Positions 47,312-59,247 of a stretch of DNA of 64,000 nt are shown here, piece after piece. Numbering within the stretch: the stretch's first letter is position 1; each line of letters opens with the position of its first letter. Below the pieces are notes generated by a model that had not been told where the DNA came from, did no database searches, and saw only the letters and a program-made list of their open reading frames with translations. The translations under genes were made by a program, and so were the position numbers. Source of the stretch: Scortum barcoo (taxonomy: Eukaryota > Chordata > Actinopteri > Centrarchiformes > Terapontidae); the NCBI GenBank assembly GCA_023238725.1, contig CM041547.1:22864744-22928743 (forward strand), given 5' to 3'.

Positions 47312-47562
47312 TTAGAGACATGTTTTGGCAGCACCTATCCTCACTGAGATTTCCATATTAGCTTCATTAAACTCAAATTCTGCAGAGCTCAACAGCTCCA
47401 GTGCCACAGTGGGGTTTTTAGCAGATGGGAACATTCCTGTGAGAGATGTTTGCACTCCTTCATTGTGCACTCCACACAGCTTGCTTTGGTTCAAAGAGTC
47501 TACCAACAGGTAGATATTGTATGACTTTGAAATGACAAAATGTCCTGTATTTAGCTGTCCAA
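47312..47562 (-). CDS. Unidentified terminal-exon-like open segment
   Basis: A CATCATCCTCCAG acceptor-like site ends at about 47563 (minus strand). It is followed by 83 codons starting GQLNTGHFVISKSYNIYLLV, passing VHNEGVQTSLTGMFPSAKNP and ending RIGAAKTCL before a stop. A minus-strand AATAAA lies about 175 bp beyond the stop. The composition is protein-like, but the opposite strand also has a 62-codon frame, and no upstream exon was found before the rara stop codon. It could be a downstream gene's last exon, part of the rara 3' UTR, or chance. Confidence 0.3.
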
Positions 47563-47720
47563 CTGGAGGATGATGCAAAATAACATGTGGAGAAATACAT
47601 TTACCTCAAGCTATAGAAAGTGTCCGGTTCATGTTTACATTTCTGGTTTCAGTGAAGGAAAACTGAGTCAAGGATTGACTGATGTGTCTGTGGAGGGATT
47701 CAAAGCAGAAGGTCTGGGGC

Positions 47721-47760
47721 AGTGTGTGTGTGTGTTGTGTGTGTGTGTGTGTGTGTGTGT
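47721..47760. repeat. (GT)n microsatellite
   Basis: GT repeat with one GTTG interruption. Confidence 0.95.
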
Positions 47761-48414
47761 AGTAGGGTTGATGGTAGAAAGAGGATGAAGGAAGATCTCT
47801 TTACAGCTATTTTGGCGAAATACAGTATATACAAACATACATTTAGGAAAATAACTTCTTGTATCAGTCCATATCACTCCAACAACTTCCTTTTTTATAT
47901 ACAGTATATTACACGTGATGATTCTGCATACTGTATATGACTTTTCATAGGGGAGGAAATGTAAATTTATCACAAGCCCTCTTCAGTCTGTCAACATTCC
48001 AGTATCTCAATAATCCTTCATGTCTGCATAAAATTAACCTTTGAGGCATTATTAAAAAAAAAAAAAAACGTGTTTTTGCATTTGTTGTATAAAACCATGA
48101 TGTCTGAACACAAAGCAGTCCTCATAGCACGGTTCAGCTGCTCTTGTTAAACCTCATGCCACCTTCCTGCAGCACTTTGATAAAGACATTTCACCTCTCT
48201 CCTGGCTGGCAGAAGGTTTAATTGATGTTATGGACAAAACATGTCAACAGTAACCCCAGAGAGTTTATGGGTTCACACATTCAGACTTTTTTTTTATCAT
48301 CCACATCATCTGTCATCAGCTGCAGTTTTTCCTGCGTTCAGTCTGCTGTGTGGATGGTTTTCTTCCATGTTGCTGTGTTTTGCTGTGCGGGTCAGACGTG
48401 CTGAGTGTACAACT

Positions 48415-50066
48415 TCAGGTGGAAGAGGACGGAGAGGAAGGGGAGCAGGGTGCGGGGCTCGAGCTGGAAGAGGGAACTGATTCGGGTGATGGACTTAAAT
48501 GACAGCCTCCGAGCTCTGTTTCAACCTCTGTTCTACCTTTCCCTCCTCCTCCTGCTGCTCCTGCTCCTTTTCCTCGCTCTGCTCCATGCCCCTCCAGTCC
48601 CTCAGAATTCTCCAGCATCTCCTGGATGAGAGGAGGCATGGAGCCGGGTATCTCCATTTTCAGTGTGATTACTCGCTCTGCTCCTGTGAGAAAAGTTGAG
48701 GGTAAGAGAGCAAGTCATTATGAAGAGCTCTTCTCTCATTTCCTGTTCCCTGGGAACATTTACACCTAAAGATGTGGTGAAACTGTCACTGCCTTCATCC
48801 TTCTCATTTCTTCCATTTCTGCTACATGAAGTGTTACTCCCATGGGAAGTGATAATACAATAAATTATAGAATAAAAGCTTGTGCTTTAATAATAATAAA
48901 AATAATAATTACTACGGGATCATATTTAGAATATATATAATATATTTGTTAATATTAGCCAACACAAACAAAAAAGGCCTGTTTCTAACACAGGCAGAGT
49001 GAAAAGTCAGTAAGACAATGGTTTTTCCATCACTTGTCAGCTAACATAGATTACATTCAGCACTTGTAATGTTTCACATTAAAAGCTTTAACTTTATTTT
49101 GAAAGCATATTCAATCCCTTTCTTAAGAAAACGGTAGTTGTAACGAGAATCATTAGCAAATAAAAACAGTATTTTTGTTAAAAACAGACACTCAGACCAA
49201 CAAAGTGATCATGACATGACAGTCAATATCACGTTATTTAGACCTATGTTCTTCTAGATTTAATGTCTTTGTTAATTGTATGACATCTCCTCCAGCACCT
49301 CTGTGAGATTTCCTCCACACATTTGTGGTCTTAACATGGGCACTGCTGCAATTACTGGAAACATGTCACAAAATAGGACCTTAACTAATCGCAAACACCA
49401 CAAGTATAGGCATTTGGACTGAACACTACCACACAAGTTAATGATCACCAGCTACCACTGGTGTGTGTGTGTGTGTGTGTGTCTGTGTGTCTCACCCTTC
49501 ACACTGATGCTCCTGAGATCAGTAATCTTCATCAGTATCTTGGGGAACATACAGGGTTTATCAGGTCTCCTCCTCCTCACGTAGATCTACACACACACAA
49601 AGACATGGAGGAAATCTATTTGTTTATATGTATAAAACTAAGTAAATGAAAAACATTGTGTCCAAAAACAAAAAAAAAACAAACTGTTGCACTGGGTTAT
49701 ATATTCCCTCATTACCATGAATTATTTAGACTCAATCATACATATACCGCCTTGCTGGATTAACTCAGAAATGAAACTACATATTTGGAATCTGTTTTTA
49801 AGAATATTTTTCAGTGGGAATAAATGGGCCTGAGCTACAGACAGGGAAGTCAAAAACTTCTAAGAGAGTGTTCTACTGGAATTCATGGACAATTACGAAA
49901 ACATAGAATAACTGGAAATGATAATCTTCTGGAATAAGAGTGCAAAAAAAAAAACTGCAAGTAACAATAACTGGTATAATAATTAGATGTCAAACCTTCA
50001 AGGCCTCGACAATAGGCTCCTGAAGAACATCCACCTTCTCTGACTCCTCCAGATCCTGACGGTCTG

Positions 50067-50118
<52 letters not shown>

Positions 50119-53100
50119 TCACATCAGGATACACAGACAAAACAACATGCTGTAATACTCATGTATATATGATAACAGTAAGTAGATACAACAGATATTC
50201 TTTGAACAATTACTTCATAGTCCTAGGAGGAGAGAAAGTGCAGTACCTCCACAGAGCAGGCAGATGGCACTGAGCAGTCCTGTCTCTGCATCGTCCATCT
50301 CCAGCGGGAGCAACTGGTTGGCGAAGGAGAACACCAGGTCGGTGAGGGGGCCGAACCCAGCGTTGTGCATCTGAGTGCGGTTCAGAGTCAGACCGTCAGA
50401 GAAGGTCATGGTGTCCTGGTCTGGGGTGTAGCGGGTGCAGATCCTTAGAATCTTGAAAAGGGGATGAAGTGGCCAAAAATTGAAGGAACAACATAAAATG
50501 AATCATTTCAACAAGACTTATTATACACAACTGCACATTATCCCATGTGTGGAAGATTGGTCTTTATTGGAAACTGTTTGGTGTTACATGCTTATAAGAT
50601 GATAAGAAGATGAGTTAAACTCACCAGTATGTCGAGGCAGGCTGCTTTGAGCAGGGTGATCTGATCAGCAATTGTTAACGTTGTGAAGCCAGGCAACTGC
50701 TTGGCGAACTCCACTGTCTTGATAATGCATTTGGTGGATAATTCACTGAACTTGTCCCAAAGACTGACATCCAGAGAGACACGGTGCTCTGAGCTGTTGC
50801 TCTGCAGGTTGGGGTCAGGTTAGAAAAGACAGCAGAGACACAGGCTGTTTTTATAGGAACACTGAAGAGAACACCTTTATAGCTTTGGCTGTGCCTGTTT
50901 GTTCAAACAGTTTTACTATTTATTATAATTCAAATATGCTTGTCTGCAGTGTGTGTACCGTGGTGTATTTTCCCAGCTGACAGAGGGAGGGAAATGTGTC
51001 CTGGTGGGCTCGGCGAATTCGCTCAATCATCTGCTCTGTGTCTGCTGACAGGACGTAGATCTCTGCTTCCCCCTGCCTCTTCTCTTCCTTCTTTTTCTTC
51101 GTTCTGTCGTTTCTCACCACTGATGGTGGAACAAGAGGTGGGAAGATTTAGATCTGGGGTTTAAGCAGCAACTGGCATTGCTTAAATCAGCAAATCAGCA
51201 TCATAAATCAGGGACAAGAAGGTTCCTCTTTCACACTTCACCATTTTTTGTTCTGTTTTGTTTTAAAAACTTCTATATATACTTTCATGTAAATCCATAG
51301 CAGCCATTTCTCATCTCTTCTTGACTCATGTTTTAAATCACCACCTATGAAGACGCTTCACCAATTTCACACATAAAGTTCAGTTTACTTGTCATGGGGA
51401 GTACTGTTATATTAACAGGCCTGCAAATTCAAATGATGAAGGAGGTGACTGTCTTGCTGCCTGAATCAAGATTTCAAGCATCTCTGCTTAGCCTTGCACC
51501 AATTTTCTTTCCCTTCTCTCGCCTACACCTCAGGCCGACTGGCAGTCAAACTGACTGAAGTGCTTCATGTCATTTAACTGTGCAGACAAAAGAAATAGTC
51601 ATGATACAGTACCCAGCATGTGCTGATGAGTGAGTTTGATTGTTTGCTGTTTTTTGGGACAGTTAATGTGCAACAGCAAACCTGTGATGTGCAGAAATGA
51701 ACATGGAAAACAATAGACAAAGGTGTTTGGACACATTGTTGCCATTGGTTCATTTCAGACAAGGTAACATTACTCTAGTTCCTCCAATCAGCATCGTGTC
51801 AAGTAACAGCAACTGAGAACAAAGGAGCTGAAAGACTGAATGACAAACTCAGAACTGAAAGACATTTCTCAGACAGAGGGTCACAACAGTTACAACATCA
51901 CCTAAGGCAAATGAAGAAGGCAGCATATTTGGAGCTTTACACTCACCAAGGACTATGATTTAAGGTGTTCTGGCCTAAAGTCTAAACAGTCTTGCTCTCT
52001 CCCTCCCCTGGCCTTTGCCCCATTTGGTTTGGCTATATATGGTTTGTCTTAATGATTTCCCTTTAAGTTGTGTACATAAACATATCTTACAGCCCATGTG
52101 TAGCCTCTTCACCTTTTTCAGTCTTGATCCAGAGACAGTTCCCCTTTAAGACTACCTACTAACTACAGATGGTATAGTGAGGCATGAGGGTGATGGTCAA
52201 TTGTTAAAGGTGGTTGTGTGAGGAATGCGTTAGCTGAGAAAGGCCACCAGAGGGAGGCAGATATCAAGGCTAAACACATGACTGTGCTGTCTGTGAGGAG
52301 CACTGAGCGTCTTATCATTGTACAAAGCTATTTAAAGCGCTGACAAATATCAAGCCTTTGCAGTAAAGCACCTTAAGAAACCCATCCTCAATTAATTTCA
52401 CATACACAGACTGGAATCAGCTCACACTCACACTCCTTGGACATTCCAACATCGAGGCATTTCTGCAGCCGACAGGACTGACATCGATTCCTCGTCACTT
52501 TGTTTATGACACAGACTTTGTCTCTGTGACATGTGTACACCATGTTCTTCTGGATGCTCCTGCGAAAGAAACCCTGACACAGAGAAATGGAAGCAAAGGT
52601 TGAAATGCAGAAGCAGGACAACAACAGAACACAACATCTGCAGGGTGCTTATATAAACCTGCAGGGTTTAACAAGCATGATGTCGTTATTAGAACCAAAA
52701 CTGCACGACCCACAGCCATCACGACCTCCACAAACACTTGACTGCTCTACATACTGTTGATGGACAGCAGGCGGCTGGTCAATACATGGTCTACAACCAA
52801 AGAACCACACACAGATGTCAAAGTAGATACTATTGGATGCATAGATTATTTGTGTCTCTGTGTGTGTGTGTGTAGGATTAAATGAAGCAAAGAGGCTTAC
52901 AGATCCTGGGGGAGGTGTAAAGGTCGCAACCTCTGCTGACACATTATGTAAATACTCAGCAGTCTCACGCTCTCTAACTACTTTTCATTCATGTCCCAGT
53001 GATCCAGGATGAGTGCTGTAGTGGCTGTAGTGGATGTAATGCTTACAGTATGTTTAGCTGCCTACCTTGCAACCCTCGCAGGCACTGACTCCATAGTGGT

Positions 53101-56100
53101 ATCCTGAAGATTTGTCCTGACATACAAAGCAGGGCTTGTAGATGCGAGGTGGAGGTGGAGGCGAGGGGGGGCTGGGGACGAGCAGGTCCTCTCCTGAACT
53201 CGTGCTCTCAGTCTCTATAGCTGCGGGAGACAGAAGAAGAGGAAAATCAGGACAGAGATTCACATTCAGACACACTGCAATTACAATTCATTCGAGTTAT
53301 GACAGGAACCATTGCTTCTGCAACCCTGTGGCTTTTTTTATGACAGCTGGCAGTACATCAGCATCAAGGAGGGAAGACACAGATTATACAAGCCCAGCTA
53401 CTTCATCATCCACTACCAACCACCTTTTAGGTTACCTGTAGTGATTATAGCTGAATTGATAACAGTTCAATATCTTCTTGTTGGGAGTCAGAGGACAAGA
53501 TTAGTGCCACTTTCATGTCTGTTTGGTAAATATTTAGCTACCTCCATTATTCAGTCTGGCTCTGACTAAAAGTAACAAAAGAAGGTTATTTAAAAGCATG
53601 TTTCCTTTTCTTAATTATTCCTTTAAATGTAGGTGTAAGATTCATCAAATGAACTGTTGAGCAGAAATTGAGTTTAGTTTATACAGAAGGGGCATGGTGA
53701 GTAAATGCAGGACTTTTCTGTCTAAACTGGAGTTTGTGTGTGACCTTTGTTTACTCTTGGTCAGCATCACATTTGTTCTGAGTGTCAGAATGGAAGCAGG
53801 CTGAAAAAAAATATTAGTACTATTTATAAATATATGTATTGTACTGTCAATCTGTTAGGTCGGATTTTTTTTTTCTACTTAGGATTGAGATCACACTCTC
53901 TGCTGGATTAGATTGCAGTCTATATTGTTTTCATGCAGTCAGTGCAAACAATATGATTCATGAGGTACTGTTAAGGGACACACCACACTATGCCAGTATG
54001 AAAACAGACAGCTCATATGCTACTGCATGAAATGTCAACTTCAGTCTGTTAGTCTGTTAAAATGTCAAGTCTGTTAAAATGTCTTCGAACATTTTTGAAA
54101 AATATTATTGTGTGTTTAAACGTGATTAAAAACCAGCATACAGCTCACTTGTAGCCAGATGTAGCCTGCATGCAGCTTTAATTGAACTTATCAAACCATT
54201 TGATCATGGAGGACCCTCATAGTTTATAGGCTCAGACTGTCCATGATTACTGCTAACTGATCAGATTGGTGTACTTCACATTTCTACCTTGACGGCTGAG
54301 TGACATTTCATGTTAGTGTAAAGTTGGAGCAGGTAGCACAGCATAAGTAATAGTTGACAGTGAACACTGAGTTGTTTGTTGGACAAAGCATTAATCTTTT
54401 TGTTTGCAGTGGTGAGCAGACCCACATCTTTGCTCTGCTGGATGTTTGTGTGGTTGAGTGAAAGAGGGTTTCCTGGACTTTTTGTGACATTTCGAGTGGG
54501 TGTACTCATTTGCTTTGTTACTTTTGGTGACAAAATAATGTGGATGTCATCAGCGTCTTGGAAGAATCTGGCTGTCACAATCATGAAATTTTAGTTGACC
54601 ATTAATTGTCATACAGATAACTGCTTTACTCATCACACAACTGTTGTTTTTGCTAACAGTAATGTCAGCAATTTCATTGTCTGCTCACTGAAACAATGTG
54701 GTCGCTGGCAAAGGTGTCAATTCATCAGCAGTGTTTGTGCATCCTGAGACAATGTTTCAACTCTTACTCTGCTGCACATCAATTCATTTCAATAGCCTGT
54801 TCTAAAACTGCTGTGTGGGCCTACCTAATGTAACGAAGAAGGGTTCAAAACAGTAATTAATGTAAAAGGACACTTGATTTTAAAAGTTTCAAAAGTTGAT
54901 ATATAATGCAATGTGTCCATTCAAGTATTTTTATGCAAATAATCACATTAAAAAGATGGATCAAAGCAACAAAATTCCACAAAACTTTCATTTTTGACAA
55001 TGAGGTCTTAATCTCACTTTTCCCATTATCCATTAAGAGATTATGCAACAGTGGAAATGTTTTGTCAAATGAATAATGGCAGTGATGAATATTATATGAC
55101 AGATCAGCTGTTTGGTCCATTTAATTGCACAACATTTCTAAACTGGGTGTAAACAGACTGAAGTGAAGCAGCAAATGACACATTTTACAGTCCTGACCCT
55201 TCAGATTAGGATAACAGGACCATCCACAACCCCTCTGCTTCTCCCTCTCACTCTGCCTCCTCTAACCTCTAACCTAACACACACACACACACACTACTGA
55301 CACACACACACACACTCACACACACACACACACACTCACACACACTTCTCCCCTCCCCCTCTTCAGTAGCCATACCAGACATTCCACCATGGAGAAGATT
55401 CAACTCCCCTCTCCTGGTCTGCCCTGTTTACACAGAGAGGGAGAGACACACAGAGAAATGAAAGGGGGAGACCCTCCTCCTCTTTCTCGGCAACCATACC
55501 ATCCCTCCATCTTCCCTTTTCTTCATCTCTCCTCTATTTGTTTTCCTCTCTTCTCACTGACACACTATCCAACAGTTCCCTTCAGCGCTGTCTGACCTCT
55601 TTTAAACTTCTCTCTGTTCTTCTCCTTCTCTCTCCTCCTATTTCCAAGTGTCTCTTACTCTGTTTTCATCTGTGTTTGTTAATCTCTTCCTCTTGCTTCC
55701 CGCTTCTGCTTTAGTGTGCAGGACATGGAGCAGCCGGCATCATGTCAAAAGACAAAAAAAGCACAGCTTTTAGCTGTAGGTTTCACTTCAGAGACTTTTT
55801 TCTCTGGTTGTTGGTATGAGGGATTTGTTTTTTTAAAAGAGAGGAATATAGGTGACATCTTTAAAAATGAGGAGAATCAGGAGGAGGATATTCTCCTATT
55901 TGAATCAGATAAGCATAATGGAGTTTATATGATTTCATCTCATCAGCCAACATAACTCCAACATAAAGTGATACAATATTTTGATGAAGTATTGTTTTTG
56001 AGCACTTACAGTATTTAAACCATTTTAAGTTTTTTAGATCAATTTGGACCAGAAGATGAATCCTAATGACTTTGCTGATGATCTGTTCAATTTGTCCAAT

Positions 56101-59100
56101 ACCTCCATTTATGACCTTTAATAACGTTCCTGCATGCCACTGTTTGTTGAATATGAAAAGCATAATAGCTGCTTAACATTCATTAACATATGTTAGTATT
56201 GTCATTGTGACGTTAGCATTCAGCTCAAAGCAAAGAAAAACGATAAATGAACGAATGCAGCCAGCTTCCTGTGACAGTCCATGTTTAGTTGTATCAGCCT
56301 TCAATCAGAGGCCTCCTCCTCAGCTTTTGTTGTCACTGTGAGTATCTCCTCTCTTCCCAAGGTGAGAGGGAAGGTCACGTTTATTGTCATTCCACAATGC
56401 GGGGATGCACAATAAAATGCAGTTGTGGCAGTATATTATTCTATACATTTCATTGAAACTAATTAACTAATAATTACTATGCACAATACAGACAATATGA
56501 AAATATCACGGTGATACCTAAAGCTGCACGGCTGTACGCCATTATGTATTCTTAAACATCTATACAGTATATCTGCACAAATTCAGTGCAGAAAGATGAC
56601 TAACTGTATACATGTCAAGCTTGGGGCTGACCCTGACCTGGGCTACAAATAATGCATGGTTAAAACCTTTCAAAGTCGAGGTCATCCTCGCTCCTCCTCA
56701 GGGCAGCCGATCTGTGTCCTCAGGTCAGTTTAGTTCAAATCCAATAGTGTCAGTGTTAAATGTTAGCCAGTAAAAGGGTGAGCATCTAATGTAAAATATC
56801 GTTAAATGGTCTCCCTAGGCAGTCCTGGCTTAATGCCAGCAAACGTTCTTGAATAGAGAGCATGCTCCGTCAGCTTGGAGATCGGCCTCTAATCACAGGA
56901 CTGTTACAGTCTCCTCCCAGACCAAGGACAGCATGACATACTGCCCCAGTAACATCACCGCATCACTGCTAATAGTTTTCTCCTTTTGTGAATCTGAAAA
57001 CAAACCAACAAGCACGTTTAGACCAGAACCATTCAAGAACAGCTCCAACAACTGCTCCACATTCACCTCCACCAATATCAATACTAATAAGTATCATGAT
57101 TTAGTATGTATGTATTAGAAAGTTTAGTGAAAATATAATGCAGAGACCATTTATAGATAAAATAACCAGATGAGACATCTGTTGGATTTTGGCTCATAAA
57201 ATTAAGTAATACCTGACAAATCAACATGTTTCATCACACTACAACACACTGACGCAACAATCCTGTAAACCCAGTATTGCTAAAAAGCCGTGACTGCTCA
57301 TCGATTTGCTCACACTGTCTTAATCTAACCAGCAATGTAAAAGAGACAGCAACCACGGTACAATCTGTATGTAAAAATCTCTGAATGGTTGATACATTTC
57401 TGTTGTCTCGTAGTGTATTATTATTATGCTGCCCAACACCATCTTCACCTGGAAACTTTTTCAATTTCCTGTGGTGGCATCGTGCACAGGAGCAACAACT
57501 CGAGTTGATATTAGAGCGAGAGATGCAACAATTAGTCGATTATTTAGCATTTTTTTAGATATGTATGGATTGTTTAACAAATTAAATAATAATAAAGCAA
57601 ATATTACAAATAATAATGCCAAACACACAAGGATTCCAGACTCTCAAGTTTAAAAATTAATTTCTTCTCTTGTAAATAGTAAAGTGAAAATTTGAGGGAT
57701 GTTCTGATTTTTTAAACCCCAAACAACTAAGTGAGCCAAAATAAAAAGATAAAATCATCAGCAGTTTAATTGATAATGAAAATTAAACTGCAGCCCTGAT
57801 AAGAGCCTGACAAATACTGGGTTAAGGAGGCGGATGTCTTGTTGCTTATTGGCAGACATACTGTATACCATATGACCAACCCTGTTTACTGCAGTCTACT
57901 GTACTTCTCCTTACTTTCTCTTAATAGCAACAACAGTATGCAAAACATTCAGGTCGCAGCTTCTCATTTTTAACTGGCACTGATCATCGCTGACAATCAT
58001 CCTCAGTGGCAGGTCTATCAGCTGTCACTAATTACTGTCAGTTCTGTGTGTAACTTGATGATGAGCCAAAGTGAAACTTTGTTGTTGGACACGTCGACTT
58101 CAGGGGTCGCACTAACCCAGTTTAACTTTCATTCATATCACGTTAAGAAGTTTATCAACTTAATAACTAGAATCAGTATTAGATTAAATAGCTCATGAAG
58201 AACATTGTGTGTTATATTTAGTGGGTCATATCAATGTGCCACATCATATATTAGTAGTAAACACTGTGTATCTTCTTCTCCTGTGTATGTTTTTTACTCA
58301 CCGAGTTAAGCATCTTTGGCACAAAACATTATTTTGGGATAAATTAAATATGCTCTATCTAATCTCATTTTCAGAATGTAGTGTGAATGTGCACTGAGCA
58401 GCTGGGTCATGTGGGTCAGATCAGCTTCAGTAACACAGTTGTATTCAATATTAGAACATCCTGACTTTATATGCACTGTATTTTAGCTTTGCAGAGCTGT
58501 TGTATTGATGCTCTACGGAAGTTGAGCTAATGCTAGCACCATGTAAAAACAAGAAATTAGCACAACTTAACAGCAGTCAAGGTTAATATTGTTCACTTTC
58601 TTCATGTCTCTGATAAATACAAATAATAGATGTGAAGACATTTAAATACAAACAAAGACAAAATGCCAAATGAACAAATGAATTAATAACGAGCTTTCCA
58701 CTGCCACTCTTTTCCATTTAACCAATGGCAGGCAAGTGTCATCGCACACACACACACACATACATACATTCAGTAGATAAAAACAGACACACAACCGTCC
58801 ACCTCCTCCCTTTTTCACACTCTCTCACTCAGGTCAAACTTGGTCAGTATACCCCCACATTCCCAGACAAACTGTGAGTGTGAGTGAATGTGTATGTGCG
58901 TCAGGGTGTGTGTGTATGTGTGTGTGTGTCTCCAACAGACAGAAAGAGCGGTCATTCAGTGCAGGGAAGTGATGACTGGGCAGCTGACACCGAAAAGAAA
59001 GTGGCAGATAGAAGGAGAAATAAAGAGAGGGAGAGATGTAGGTCACTTCCCAATTGTCAGTGAGTCATTGCTCTGGATCACACCCAAACACACACACACA

Positions 59101-59213
59101 CACACACAGAGTGAACCACTATCCCCCAGCCACTGCTCACATGTCACTGAAGCAATGGCTGAATGTGTGTATGGCCTTTGACCTTTGAACTGGTTTGACG
59201 CTCTTTATTCCCG

Positions 59214-59247
<34 letters not shown>

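Noticed and set aside
55389..55595. 68-codon frame in the rara intron
   Set aside because: Lies in a pyrimidine-rich tract; composition is low complexity and no exon signals support it.
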